From Ixodes scapularis (lineage: Eukaryota > Arthropoda > Arachnida > Ixodida > Ixodidae), in NCBI RefSeq assembly GCF_016920785.2, contig NW_024609880.1:62373830-62437829 (forward strand): a stretch of DNA of 64,000 nt, in the 5' to 3' direction. Positions within the stretch are counted from its first letter, which is position 1, and every line of letters starts with the position of its first letter. A program made the translations under genes and the position numbers. This document shows, piece after piece, positions 12,152 through 27,300 of this stretch. The notes beneath the pieces were generated by a model, which was not told where the DNA came from, made no database searches, and saw only the letters and a list, made by a program, of their open reading frames with translations.

Positions 12152-12348
12152 TCACTGACGGTCCCAAAGGCCTGCCTCCTTCATTTTATTCTGAAAGAAC
12201 CTGTCCAGAGTGTTGGCGCACTTGTAGTATTCTGTGTCCGGGCTGTTGTATGCTCGGCAGTTGCTGAAGATCCTCTGCATGTCCGCGATGAACAGGCGCT
12301 TGTGGACGTAGTAGTGGTTTTTCAGCCGCTCCGTTATCGTCTTCAAGT
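12152..12348 (-). CDS. KAT2A: KAT2A exon 18, stop TGA
   Basis: The acceptor is GGGCCAG|ACTTG. It encodes DLKTITERLKNHYYVHKRLF, CRAYNSPDTEYYKCANTLD and ends KEAGLWDRQ before TGA. The Asn of AYN is the acetyl-lysine contact of bromodomains. Confidence 0.96.
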
Positions 12349-15300
12349 CTGGCCCACCGAAAAGGAAGTGAATGCATTTCAGCATTTCAGGGAGGTAACG
12401 TAGTATGCTTGCTACAACTCACAAGGCACATTAACTTTGAGTGCCAGGTTTTTTTCCCACATACCAAATGCGAATTTTGGTCTTGGTAACACTGTAGCAG
12501 GATTCGTGAAGGATATTTATTTATCGAAAAAACATAGTTCTATAGGCAAAAAAAAAAAAAAGTCTGCATGCCTCGGAATTAAGAAAATATTTCTAGTATT
12601 GTACTTGTCGAAACCCGGTACTATGCAGTGGCACCTTGAGGTCACTCTTTTGGGTCGCCTTACTCGGCTTTTCTTTTATTAGAAACTGTAACTTCCTAGT
12701 TTTCACAGTCGTTGAATACAGAGTTCATCGGTAATTTTTAGATCTCGGCGTTCACCACAAGGCGCGAAACTGAACTACATAGATTTGTCATCATGTAACA
12801 ACGAAGGAGCACACCAAAGCAAAAGCTGCCTAAGCAAACATTAACACATGCTGTCACAAAGTGCCACAACCAGATAAAGCATTGTTTTCATCACTTGTTC
12901 ATACACGCGCAAGTCAAGAGTGGCAGGGAACAGACTGAAACCACACAAGAGCATACTCGGGCATGGCGCTCGCAAAGTTAAAGCCCGGCAAAGCCAAACA
13001 TGCTTTGTGGGGGCCTTCCAACATCGCGTTTCCCGATTGATTCGGTGTCAAGGGGTACTGTAACTGTCGCCTCAAAAGCGGCAGCTAATATTTCAAACAA
13101 ACGTCGAACAAGGAGAGGAGAAAATGAGCAAAGGTACAAAGCATGAAGTGTATGTCGGGCTTTAAGGGGGGACATGGGTCTCTGGAGCCAAAAACTTCCT
13201 AAAACTGCATTCTTTTGAAAACGGCGATGGCTGTTGTTCTTCTGAATCTACCACGCTTCTAATTTCGTGGATGAATATTCAAGCTATAAATCAATTTATT
13301 ATGTCTATGCAGGCTGAATGTGCATTAAAGTTGACTCTAAAACATTGTTTTCACATAACACAATTTTTGGACTCGTTGAAATTTTGCAGGAGGGATATCT
13401 CGGCATCTACAGCAGCCAGAAATATAACCTTTCTTGAAATGTGTTGCTAAATGTGTGAAGCATACAATGTTGAGAGCAGATCTTTTAATATAAGTATAGA
13501 AAATTTTTTATTTGATCTTTAGTTTTATTACTTGTTAGCCATGCATTGAGCACTGAACTTCAATATGTTGTAAAATCACTAATAATGGGTTTATCTTAAA
13601 AGTACTCCCAACATTGTATTCTTTACACTTCGTAGTATCTGGCCACGTGTTAAAAAGGATATTTTGTTGAGCAGTATTTTCCCTATCATTCCTCCAAACA
13701 AAGCCAGGCAAGTTTTAATTATCTTCAGGACAATTCTACTGAATGAAGAAATTACCAGATATATGAAATCAGCACAGAAAGCTGAACAAGCTTGTGCAGT
13801 TTCATTGGGTTTGGTCATAAAATAAGAAAAAAAAGCTCCAAGACCAGTGTTCCCCCTTAAATAGAAATTCATTTTATTTTTTCTAAGAAAATTTAATCTT
13901 CATACGTAGGAAACAAAGTTTAGCAGCATTCCTATGGAGTCAAAACTATGGAGGCTGGCTAAATGCATTTTAGCCAGTTATGTTTCATTATTCTAAACAC
14001 CTAAAAATCAATTTAATTTGCAAATTATTGGGTCTGTTCTTAAGCACCACCTTATACTGTGTGCTGTGAAAGACAGTTGAGTTTTGCTCACCCATTGGAT
14101 ACTTGATGTGATCATAGTAGTCTGGAGCTTCTGCTTTCTCCACTGGCTTTTGGAAAGGCCACGCACTACTGTGATTCTGAAGACATTAAAAAAAATATGA
14201 TGCCAAGAGGCCGGTAACTTACACACATACCAAGTACAGCTACAGCACAAAAAAGCAGACAAGGCCTCTCAAAACACGAGACATACCTTAACTTGTATCA
14301 AAACCGACTTCATGGCCTGATAGAGTTGATCGGGGTCAATCTGCTCTTGCTTCACACTGGTAAAAAAGAAAGAACATAATCCACAAGCCATTTGCTGTTA
14401 TCCCGCTAAAATAGCTAGTGCAAGGACGTCGAATAAGTCGACCGCCTAGGCCCTCGAGGCCTACGCACTTACTATTTCTTGTCTGGCTTCCAACCTGCCT
14501 CACCTGCATTTCAAACAAGGAACAGTAATTTAGCCGATGGGACACGACGCAAGGTATGCAACAACGCAGGACAACGGTCCGAGAACACTCACGCAGTCCT
14601 GGAATGCTCTCCAAGGGAATTTCTCTGACGCCCTCCTTGAAGCAGGGGACGCCGGGGTACACTTTCTGCATGTGTTCCTGCTGCTTCTCGATGAATTTCT
14701 TGACAATCTTTGAAAATAGAAGGAAGGCATAAGTGAAGCAGCCTACTATGTTAAGAAACATGCTCTCCCTTGAGCGTTTTTTTTTTTTTTTTTTTTTTTT
14801 TGTGGCTAAATAAATGTCGGCAAGTTCAGGCTCAACAAAGCTTTGAAAAATGGCTTATGCAGCACAAGTGATTTTTCAGCATGGAAGCTTCACCAGCTTT
14901 GGGGAAAGGAAACCACGATTGGAAACAGCAGGACACACACTCCCTATCTAGTCAAGAAAAGAAAACAATTGGGGGATTCGTGACCGAGTGTGTTAATGTG
15001 CCGCAGCTCAGACCGCATGGAGCGAAAGTTCACGCTGCAGAACCCAGGGACCCCGCGTTCAATCCCCACCCCTGCCTGTCTCAATCTGGATGAATCGTAC
15101 AAGCGTGCCTTAGTGTATCACTACAGCGTAAAACATCTTATTAAAAAGACACCGCAATATTTACGTTGTTAGGCACAATTTAGGTGGGGGTAGCCCTGCT
15201 CTAGGCCCTGCCTGGTGCTTACAAAACTAAGCACCTTTTCTCTGCCATCATTGGTTGGAGAGATGATTGATGTGTGAAATGTCGTTTGTAAAATTGTCTC

Positions 15301-18300
15301 TCCGTGCCATAATAGTATCTTAATCGATAATATTTTTTTGTTTGAGAAACAAATAATCTAGATAGTGTCATTGTTTTCAATAATATCCCAAGATGGCCTT
15401 TCAGCTTCGGTTTGAAACGATAACAAACATGGCTGCCAGCGTCTGCGGAGTGATGAACAAGAGCAGCTCGTCGAGCTCATCTATTTTAATGAGTGCGAGT
15501 CGTTCTGCGTTCACTGAGGTGCTCAGACGAAAATCTCCTCAACCAATTTAGTTTGCAGCAAACAACTGTCGCCAGTACACGCCTTCGGAAGCGCTGTTGG
15601 CGTTGTGCGGGTGCTTGGGCTTTACAAAAAATATTTAAAAAAAACATTCAAGAGGAACCTTCCTTGATATGCCTTTAAATTAGCATCGATTTTCCATAAG
15701 ACACTCTTCTTCATGGAATCAGATTTTTTGAGAAACTATGATTTTCCTAACAACCAATATTAACATGTTTGGTTCTTCCCATTTCAATTTTTGCCGTGAA
15801 TAGTTCCTTGAACAAGATCATAATTTAAGTCAGTATTTGGGCAAATCCCCAATCATAGTTCCTTCTTTGGCAAAATTACAAACAACCTAAGCTGCAAAAA
15901 AAAAAAAAAAAAAAAAAAGGGGGAAGGGAGAACAAATGGGCCTATGTCGAGACCCCGCAAGTGTATATCTGGAGGTTAGACGATCAAATTGGAGGGAAAA
16001 GAAACGTATGCTTGGCGGCAAAAAGACGAGGTTCGGAAAATCGGTCGAGCCGCAAGCCTGCGGGAGTTTGGGGTGACAATCACCAAAAAACTGTCCTACG
16101 CGAAAAGCACTCGTGCCCTCTGCCAGATAAAAAAAAGAGAAATGCTTTAGAGATGTCGTGCTTTGCTACATCTGGTGTGCGCTGTGGGCAATGTACCATA
16201 CACGGCAGGTATGGACACAAACCTCCCCATCCTTCCAGTCAGCAGGAGCAACTTGGCCAAGCAGGGTCACTTAATTTTTTTTTTTTTATTTACTTTTTTT
16301 AGACAATTTTTGCAGCAGTTTTTTGTGCCTTTCCTGTATCAGGACTCTGGACAGTTTCACAAGTTGCGAGACGATTTGGTGGTCGTGTTTGCAATATTTT
16401 TGCACATAAATCTGAGAACTTAAGAGATCTACACTAAGCTTAAGAGATCTAAACAAATATAAACTGTCCCTCGAGATTCGGCGGCAATTTCGTACTGAGA
16501 AATTGTTGTTCCATGCAGAATACCCCGTGAAAATTGGCCCGTACAATTTACGACAAAATGTAATAATGAAATCTCGTTCATGGGCAAAGTATGGAGATCA
16601 GAAGCTAAGTTTTCAGACACCAGAATTTTTGGACCAATATCCAACTATTTTAGACTTTCTAAATAGTGCCAGGTCACCCCTTAATTATAAGAAAAGTGTG
16701 ACAGAAATTTTATTTACAGATGAATAAAACAACGAAAAATATGTCCTAATCTTCTTGAATGATAAATGCATGTGATAGCACAAAAAAAGTGTAATGTTTT
16801 AAAGATCTATTGAAGCAAAATGTAATATTATAGGAAACTAGGCCACCTCTGTTTGCACCCCACCGGTTGTTTCTTATTTGTTTTCTTTTGTATTTGTTTT
16901 TTACTGTATAGCAGTGAAGGCATGTCACTCTCGTGTCTCTTGTTTTGCTACCACTGTTGCCAAAAGGGTGGTGTGGCCTCATCAGAGTGCCTCTAGCCAT
17001 GTCCCCTGAGACTTCCTGTAAGGCTGTCTCAAATAAACTCATACAAACAAACCGTAACGAAGTTACAGTTAGTTCCGAAAAAATGGTAACCCTGCTACAG
17101 TTACAGGCTATTTTCATTAAGCAATCACGAGTTAGAGTAACAAGCTACTGAAAAAAAAAAAAACTAGTTACCGGTAATGCATTACAAGTAACTAGTTACT
17201 GCCCAAGACTGCTCAGCTTATAGGAAAGCATACACGCCAGGTGTGCTCAACAGACCGCCAACCGATTTTCGAGCAGACATCGTAGTAAATGGTAGAAACT
17301 GCCACCAGATGTACAGACCTCCTTCTGCTTCCTAATGACGTGGGTGAACGCTGTGTAGGATATCCGCTCGTCCAGTTCGCAGCCCATGAGCGTTGCCCCC
17401 TCGTAGTCTTTGATGTACCCCGTGTAGACCGACTTGGGCAGCTTGATGTCCTTTGAGAATCCCTGAAACAAACAAAGGACAGGGATTGGCACCACCTGCC
17501 AAAGGCCCGGATGTCGTCTGCAACGAGAGCCGGAAAATGGCGAACCGACCTGCTTCTTGAAGTAGCCAATCGCGAATTCGTCCGCGAAAGTCAGGAAGTG
17601 CAGGATGTTCTGCTTCACGTGATAATCCTTCAGGTGGTTCATCAAGTGAGTCCCATAACCCTAGGAAAAACAAAAACAGTGCATTCAGTGTTGATTTTGC
17701 TATTATAAGAGGCTTAGTTGAAAATAACAAGGCAGCATTAGGCCACGTTAAAAGGCCTCTAGTACAACAGCGTAACTCGCACCCCTTTTCTAATGCCTCA
17801 ATGTTTCATCAAATGTCACGCATTCTGTACTTGCCGACAGGATTAGAATGGACAGGAGTTTCAGTTGATCAGAAAGAAACACCCTGTTGCCCTCATCCCG
17901 TCAGTGACTACAGACTAGCACATTAGACAATGTACCAGATTGGCTGGAGTAGTGTCTAAACTGTGAAAACACTTGACTTGGTGATTGGAGCGGTTGAGAG
18001 AGCAGGGTGCTAAGGGAACCTTGAGGGTATTCTGAGGGCCCTGGGTTTGAACCCAGTTTGAGAACATCCACAATTACCGATTGCGCATCTTCAACTGTGA
18101 CAGTCATGCCTCCCGTTTACGTGCTGAATACCTAAAACGCTGCTTTGCAGCCTCGACGACCAAAGAAACCTTTTCTCTGGCCGAATTTCTTGTCTACTTT
18201 ACCTATCCCAGGGGTTCTCAAACTGCATTCCGTGGAACACTGGGACACTGGGAACAAGCTGGTCTCATGGGTTCCACAAGCACCCCCCCCCCCCCCCCCC

Positions 18301-21300
18301 CCCCCCCCCTAGTTTAACTTTCCACAGATTGAGTTGATGTTGCGAGCGAAGAAACTTCACCCTTCAAACTAATATGTATACCGTAGAATACCACGCATCC
18401 ACCCACTCTACATTAAGTGTCCATTCCCAAATCTATAAGATCTGAGAAAATATGCACAGTACATTTCTATGTAGAATTGATCACTGGACAAGCGCCCATC
18501 CCCCATTTTTTTGCGATTATCTCCAAAGTTTGAGTGGGCGCTTGCCCGGTATTTTACGGTATATATTTTACACTGTGTCCCAGGTTAACCCCTCTGCCTT
18601 CTTATTCTGTCTGCAGTCATCCATTTTCTCTTATACTGTCAATGCACTAAAACTGTCGGCTAGCAACAAGGGGGGGTTCCCTGAGACGAAAAAGTTTGAG
18701 AATACCTGCTCTATCTGTTACTAAGTCTCACTTTTAACTGCCCAAGTAATCTTTACACTGTGGGGAAACGTGTCACAAAGATTCAATGAAAAAAAAAAAA
18801 AAAAAAAAAAACTATGCAGTCACAAAACCTGCTACTCACCTTGACCTGCTCGTTGGAGGTGACGGCACAGAAAACGATCTCCGTAAAGCCCTGACCCGGA
18901 AACATCCGAAAGCAAATCCCGCCAATGATGCGGCCTTCCTTCACCAGAGCAAGCGTGCGATGCTTCCTGCGGTCAGTAAACACAAAGCGTCCTTTCGTGT
19001 AACCTTGTCTTCCCAGGGCAAAGCAAAAAGCTACTCTCTTCAACATTATATTTAGCCCGTAGATTTCTTGGTGTTTATATGTAAGAAAAATCGGCGCATT
19101 TCCGTTACCCCCTTCGGACGGACTCTACAAGGGGAGGATGTTTACAAAAACAGTCCTAGCTAAAGCAAAACATTTCAAGAAATCCAAGGTTTTCAGTTTT
19201 AACCGACTTGGTATTTTTGATGCCAACGGATGTCTATCGCAGTCTCCCTGTTGAAACCGGAAAGTCCGTAACTTAGTCATACTGAACCAAACTATACTTT
19301 GTTCCACCGCAACTCGGCAAAGAGCAAACGCTACGTCCCCCTTTGAGCCAATCAATGCAACAGAGGCGAAACGCATGACAGCCCTTACCATTGTTACAGG
19401 GGCGAGAGCATAACCCAAGTAGTTAGAAAAGAGGGGAAGGATTAACCTCCCTCTTACCCAGACCCTGTTCCACGTGTCCCCAACATGTCCACGGACCCTT
19501 TGGGGTCCATGAAGGTCTTCTTGGGGTCCTTGAAGCCTTTGATCATCAATAAAGCAGAGCGCTAAAACCTTTTTTTTTTTTTGATGCTGGCTGTTTAGCA
19601 AAACTATATAGGTAGATGAAACCATGTGCACCAAGTGAGTAGGGTAGCTTATTCCCTGTTCCAGGCTTACAGAGATTGTTTGCACACATCTAGTTTCCTT
19701 TATTTACCTGTTTGTCATTGCTATAGTTCAATATCATCCCGTCCCACCCCCCACCCCACCCCTTGGGCAGATGGGGTCCGCCATTACTTTTATTACTTTT
19801 CCCGATCCAGAAGTGGTCCCCGAAACGTCTGTGGTTGAGAACCACCACCATAGAAGATTAGCCCCTCTCTCAAAATTCGTACGAAACCAGCCTCCCTCTC
19901 CCCGCCGCCCGTCGACAGCACAGCAGTAGCTAGAGAGTTAGTCGCGTGTTTCAACTCTGATACACCGATTGGCTCACTGGGACCATAGCCTAGGCCATTT
20001 GTCAAGGTTTGGCAAGACGGAGTATGGGAAGAGGGGCCTGCAAAGGAAGACGCCGTGCGCTCTTGCCAGCGGGCTATTACAGCACTACGGATGGTCGCAG
20101 AGTCGCTGCTCACGGGTCAAAGACGAGCCTGGTGATGTACTCCTTGGGCATCCTTGGCAGCTGGTGGGAGAAGACGTTCTGGAGCCCCACCAGCCATACC
20201 AGGGACTGCTGGTCCACCCGCTTGCTCAGGGCGTTGGCCACCATGTGGAACTCGATGAGCCCCTTGCGTTCCTCGGCACGCGCCGCCTCGTCCCTCGCCG
20301 CCAACTCCGAGAAGCCGCTCGTCTGCGCAAAAATGCCGCGGGCTCCGTTGCAAGCGCCACACATGTCGCCCGTCCACAAAAACAATATTTATGCATGTCT
20401 TAATTGTATCTATGTGTTGCGAATAAGCCAGACATATGTTGTGTCGGTGTGCAAAGTCAACCACTTTAGAAACCCAGGAACTGCAGACAACGACCGGGAT
20501 AACTTCCTGCCAATCATTTCGGCCCTACTACAGTCTAAGCTTGTTATAACAGACCTTGATTTTGACTAAGATTTCGGTCTGTTGTCAAAGCAGTATGTTG
20601 TATGCAGATATGAAGTTGAGTCAATGGTACATAGAGGAAAACCAACCAAACTTCACAAATCAGTATGTTATACCTAAATGTCTGTTGTAACCAGGTCTGT
20701 TATAAGGAGCTTAGACTGTAGTTTCGCCTCTAAACGAGGCTGGCCCACAAAACATAACAGATGTCCTTTTACGATCTCTATGTTTCTACCTTCTCTGTTC
20801 TTCCCACGACGTCACTCCAATTTTGTGTAATCCCCCCCCCCCCCCCCCACCAAAAAAAAACAAAAAAACAATGGGCCAAAGCATAGGAATGAGAAAGCTT
20901 GCACTCACATCTGGTCCCAACATTTGTTTGGGGTCTGTGATGGTGGCTACCAGCTGAGCAATCACCTCTTCAGGAAGATCACCTAGGGGGAAAGGTTGAA
21001 CACCATGTTATACGAGAAAACATCAAAGGGATACTACAACAAAATTTTGGCGCTTATTTCTTGGTCTATTCGTGTTCAATGGAGCATTAGCACATCAGAC
21101 ACACCAATCTCTTGTTGAAAAACACACGAAAAGGAATTTTAAAACAAATCAAACAATTAGCAAAGAGCACCTGGTGGATGTTGCTAACGCATCGTTTGTA
21201 ATGCTCGTCTAGGAACCTTGACAGGTAGTGACGGTAACCGTCTCGCCTCCGGCCACAACGAGAGTAGAGCTGAAGGAGGAACTACTCTCTCTCTGAGACT

Positions 21301-24300
21301 CGCTTTTTTGTGTCCCAGAAGTCGCTATTGTCCCTCCACAAGATTATAGAAGATTAACTCGTCACTCAAAATTCATACAAAGACAGCTTTGGAGTTACTT
21401 GCGGTGGCCTGCTCACTGGTGAGCTTCGACTGCTTTCAGCGGATGCTACGAGCCATCGGGGCCTATCCAGGGCCGTGTGAATGTCACATGACCTTGGAGA
21501 GGGGGCACAGCAATGCGCGGAAAGTGTATCATGGGCTACATTCACACAGCGGGATTGGCTGCGATAGCTCACAGCGTCTGCTGCGTCCAAACGTAAGGTT
21601 CCAAGACAAACTACGTCACAATTGCAGCGGATGTGATGTGCTCTCCGAGCGTTTGCCAGAGTGGGCCGTTTATAACAAAAATACAGCCATCAGGTTCAAA
21701 ATACAAGTGTGCGATTGTCATTTACGGATATTTTTGATCATATTCAGCCTATTTGTGAACACGAAGGGTATATTTCAAATTTCGTTGAAGTATCCCTTAG
21801 AAGTGAGGTTGTAAGAACTGTCACAGAGGAAGGCAATGGAAACAAAGCATGAGGAGCTGCAGCTGATGTCACAACGGGAAGCTGGCTAACAAACGTAAAG
21901 TTAAAACACAGGTAGGCTCATGAGTATTGCACATGGAAATGAGAACAAGAGAAATGGGGTGAACTAATAACCTAGTTACACGAGCGTTCTTAGCTGTTTA
22001 AGCCAACGACAGTTGAGTCAATCACAATCGGCCAGAGTTACACGGCGGCGCCAACTGTCATTGAGCCGCTAACGATCACCGAGTTCAACTGAGCTGGCCT
22101 ACCTCAGTTAAGTGATGGAAATTTGCCCCAACAGAGCTAAAGATTTTCTTTTTTTTTTTACATTGTATCTACATCGCTCTGTGGGCATTATTGTGGGGGT
22201 TCTAGAAAAATTTATGGCAAGTGGAAAAAGAGAACATCATTATCAGCAATGGACACAATATCTTCCAGGAGGTCGCTACACTCTCACAGTTTTGACGAAG
22301 AATAAATTAGCAAAACCGTCAGTCCTGCAAGTTAGAACAACAACCTTTTTAAAATGATCACAACAAGAAGAGATGTAGGATGGCTCCATAAGATAGGTGG
22401 CTTTATCAATTCCTGTTTTGTTGTGAAAGACACAGTGAAAGAATTTTAGCCTTAGTTTTTTTCTTCTATATTCGAGTGTTTCCCATCCCAGCATAGCTTT
22501 CATATCTCTAACACTAGCATAAAAGTCCCAGTTGTTCAGTACAAAATGCGCTGCCTGATTTTGAATTTCTTCTAGTTTATTCATAAGGAAGTTGTCATAA
22601 GGGTCCCACACAACACACGCGTAATCAAGGATCATTCTCACCGAAGAAAAATAAAATGTTCCTTTAATGTTTCGTGAAGCGGATCTAAAATTTTGGCAGA
22701 TAAAATAAAACATTTTACTAGCCTTTCCGATTGTATGTTCTATATGGCTGTTTCATTTTAGGGAATAAGCGAATAGCACTCCTAGGTAGACATACTCGAA
22801 CACAGTACATAAAACAATCCCGTTGATTAGGTAGCTTTGAGAATCGTGCAGCTCATTTCTCGAGAAACGAATATGTTTGCATTTACTTAAATTTAGGCTC
22901 ATTTTCCATTGATTGCACCAAGAAGATAAAATGTTTATGTTGGTTTGTAATATGGCAAGGTCGTCTGACATGTTTATTTCTCTGTATAATACGCAGTCAT
23001 CGGCGAACAGTTTAACATGAGACTATATTTTTGGTGATGTCATTTATGTATGTGAGAAAAAGTAAAGGCCCTAAGACACTCCCTTGTGGATCACTTGACG
23101 TAACCCTATTTGATGTGGATATAGTACCATCTAAGACAACACGCTGCTCTTGACCTTCTAAATAATTTTGTATCTAGTTCAGGACGTTTGGATCTATTTT
23201 TATCAAAACCAATTTATAGAATAATAACTGATGTTGGACTTTGTCAAATGCCTTTAGAAAGTCTAAGAACATGCAGCTGACATATTTCCTGCTGTCTAGT
23301 GATCTGGATATATGATGATAAAATTCTACCAGCTGTGTGCTGCAAGAGTAACCGCTTCAAAAACCATGCTGTGAGGGGGGGAAAGGTAGTTTGTCAAATC
23401 CAGGAACAAGTAAAGGTTACTATAAATAATGTGTTCAAACAACTTACATGAGATCGATGTTAATGAAATAGGGCAATAATTTTTAACACTGGCTTTAGGT
23501 CCCGATTTAAAAACAGGTGTGACATTCGCCATGTTCCAATCCATTAAAACTTCTTTAAGTCTTTAAAGATTCACTGAATACAAAAAAAGATAACGCGCTA
23601 CAGATTCACTGCACTTAAGAAAAATAACAGGGGAAATGCAAAGATGGCGGCATCCACCGCATTGCCACCCATAGCGAGCGCCAGCGAAGCACTTACTATT
23701 GCGAAAGATTGGGGGAGGTATCTATAAAGTACCGTAACAGCAAATATTGTCAGAAGAGGTATCATTCGGGCCCAGAGCTGCCGCTAGAACGATCACGGCA
23801 CTTTGCGGAAGCCCATGCTCCGTGAAAGTGGCCATTGCGTTACTAGCGCCGATAAGACTCGTTATGACTCTCTTGCTTAAATTCGTATGAGATTCTAACC
23901 ATTGTTCCTTTATTCTAAAAACAAAAAAGAAGTTCATTTTCTTTTGTTTTAATCATTAATATTAAATGAAAATTGTGCATGAATTCTTTTGCATCTATTC
24001 TTAAAAAGAAAAAGTGACATCAATCTTGGTTTTGATTTCACCTGTGTGGCTTAACACGTATCTCAATTGGGGTTGTTAGGCCTATGTACCATGTAACACC
24101 CGAAAACTGAGATGAGCTCAATGACAGTTGGGAGATGCCAATCATCATTGGATGAATGACAGTTGACAGCGCTCGAGTAACTAAGGTACAGGACGTTGCA
24201 CAACAAAGAGGTGGAAAATGCGAGACAGGGTGAAACAACTGTTGGGTGACAGGATTACTGCAATTACAGTCATTTGGATGATGGAGAGTTTAGCTGCACT

Positions 24301-27300
24301 GACCTTCTATCCTGCGTCTCTTCGCCTCCGGTGCGTGGGCTTCATCATTAAGCCGCTTCTCTCCTGCAAACATATTCGCACGGGAAACGTCACACAAGGT
24401 GGAAGCGTCCTTAAAATGTTGACTGAGAAACTGGACATGGTAATGGCGTGTTCAATTTTGAAGCAAATTGTGCTTCAAATGTAGTAGGTACCGCATAGAC
24501 CTCTACAGTTGATGGCATGTTCGAGAGTCGAGCAGATGTACGATTGAGATTGCGCCTGAAAATATACGCTGTGCGACGCTGTTAGCGCAAGCACGTCAGT
24601 CCTTTTTCACACTTTTTTTAAAGGGGTATTGGTGGGCATCAAATTTTACCACTTAGGTTAGTACCCAAAATAAATAATTTACCACACTAGTTCTTTTCGT
24701 GATGGCCCTTTGATACTAGGAGATCACAAAAAAACCGGCAACAGCTTGTTTGCATAAACACTGTTGCGCTTAGTGCTGCCAGTGTCAGTTATGCATGCCC
24801 CCTTCAGACTGCCTTGTCTTGCTGAAACCCTGCTTTTCATGGCAATCAATTAAACACGACACAAGGACTAACACATGGCTTCCACTTTCACGGCGCCTAC
24901 AATGCGGGGCCACTTTTACAGGCACACTGAATTGTCGATGTCCCTCGTACATATTGGGTGTATGCATGCACATATGGTGTCCTACCTTGGGCATCTGGTA
25001 TGCTGATGGCCTTGGAGGAACGGCTAGACGTATGCGTTCCTGGGCTCAGGTGCACCGTGGTGTAGCTGTCCGCACCGGAGCCTGGTGAGCTGGAGACGGC
25101 AAGCTTCTCAAAGCCTCTCGAATGGGCGGTCCCGTTGCTCGTGGCACCTTGAAATTCGAGCGAAGAAAAATATATGGCAAATCTCCAGCTCCAAGGAATC
25201 ACAACAAATGACCTTAGTGTACATTAGGCAAGTGTATCGGTTTTAAACATTTGTTTCGCACTGCTAGCATATCCAGGGACCTGTCTGTACATTAGAAGCC
25301 CACGACTTGCATAATTTTAGCAGAGCTCAATACCTAGGTATGCTGTGAATACAAAAATCGTGTCACCAAAAGACCTAGGATACTTGACTAGGTACTACTA
25401 CTTTATGTCAATGATAGCTGCCATGGTAGCTGCCATTCTAACCCTGGCAAACATCACTCCAAATACATGCAATCAAAGAAGACTGCAGGTCACTGCCGCT
25501 CTCACTTCTGTCGGCGCTTGTGGCATTTGCAGGAGGGTTCTGCTTGAAGTCGGGGTCCCAGATCGGGGAGTTGCTTCCATAGACCTCCTCTTCCAGCACG
25601 GACAGGAATCTGTCAAGCAGCAAAACCGCACAAGGAAACAAGTAAAGGCTCTTGGCCCCAAGAAGTTGGTGCATGTCAGTGATGTATAAATGCTGGTGAC
25701 GGAGAAGTGAACACAAAAAATCTTTCGGCACTTTGCTAGACAATCGGAATCATTTAAGATGCTAAGCAGCCATGCAGAAGAGAACTGGCCTCTCGCACAG
25801 TTGAGCGAGACAGGTGGTCAAGTCACCTTCTAATCATATCACCCCAGTAAATAGTGAAATCAACCTACCTTAGAACACAAAGTTATTCATACAGTCCAGA
25901 ACATTCAAAACAGTCCCAAAAACGACAAACTGTAATTCTAAATAAATACATTGATAGTGGGACCAAAAAATCTCAAGTAAGGTCAGTCGTGTAGTACAGG
26001 GGTTCTCAAACTTTTTGGTCTCACGGAAGGCCAGGAAGCCTAAAAAACTGCCGCGGAACACTCCCCCCCCCTCTATATTTGCCAACCGAGAAGCAACAGA
26101 TGCACAATTGTAGGCAATTTTGCTCGTGTTGCTTCCCATATGTCCCCACAATATCAATCGCGATGTCAGTACAAAGTGAGATGAAGGCGCTTTGCATGGT
26201 CCTGCCGCGCAGCCTGCTGCGGGGGAGGGAGAGAGGGGGTTTGCAATTTGGGTGTTCGCGGAACCCACGAGACCAGCTCGTGGAACCCCTGTGTTCCCCG
26301 GAACCCAGTTTGAGAACCCCTGGTGTAGTAAATGCAGTAAAAATATAACAAACACCACAAATAAAAAGGAATCTGATATAAGAAAAGTGGGTCAGACTGG
26401 ATATATGCCAAACATTTCAAAATGGTAAGGTGCTCAGGCCAATATGCACATAAAAAATCAGCAGAATATTTATTAAAACTAAGTTGTAAGTGTTTGTAAG
26501 CCTTGAGGTGCCATAAAAAACTTATCTCACCTTTAGTCTCTTTCGCACGTTAGTGACAGATTCGAGCGCATGCAAAGAACCTCATAAAATGGTTGCATCA
26601 TATTCAAGCAGATGCAGTAAAAGCACATTTTACTCAAGTCTGATTCACTAGGTAGAAACGAGGCTACAAAAAGGTGAGATGCATTCCAATGCAGGCTGCT
26701 TTACTACCACTGTAAGGTGAAATAAAGATATAGGAAGAGTATGAACTTCTGCTCACAGTTTTCTCAAAGTTGCTACATGGTTGCTATCAAGGTACATAGT
26801 AGCCATATATGACTCGAGGTTCTCCCCACAGTGGGCGTCAGTGGTTTTGCCGCCCGCCAGTCTGGCTGACTGCCCACCGCTACTGTGTCCAACCTTCCTC
26901 CATATTTTGCAGACTTGTGTGGCACTATGCAAGAGAACTGCATAATCCCGGCAAACAAAATCACTGCTGCGTGGTGGAAAGAGTGCAGAGAACAACAAAA
27001 AGGTGCAGCAATCGCCCCCTCCTCCTCCTCCCATCAGCACCCTGGAAATTGTAAATGTCCTGAACTCGAGAATTTACAGAATTTGCGGGGAGAACCCCAA
27101 TTGACTGAATGAGCCAGGCTCCTTTCTGGAAGCTCCGTAGAACAGTTCACTCCCTCACGACACTCCATTCCCACAAAATATCCTAAAAACCAGCACTATA
27201 TAAAAAAACAGCAAAATATGAGGCCATCAACATAACCATTATTTACAGTACACCAACTCTGCACCGGCAGAGAGGAATAGGAGCGAAGCTTGTTCGCCAC

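Larger units (their letters stand above)
18209..18708. mobile_element. hAT-like element, CAGGGGTTCTCAAACT family, copy 1
   Basis: It starts CAGGGGTTCTCAAACTG and ends AAGTTTGAGAATACCTG. The flanking octamers are only 5 of 8 alike. It holds a poly-C run (18283-18309) and the nested TACCGTA MITE. It lies in KAT2A intron 11. Confidence 0.6.

Noticed and set aside
19125..19685. 186-codon open frame on minus in KAT2A intron 10
   Set aside because: No domain recognised, and it overlaps a decayed hAT copy.
20009..20569. 186-codon open frame on plus
   Set aside because: Antisense shadow of KAT2A exon 10.
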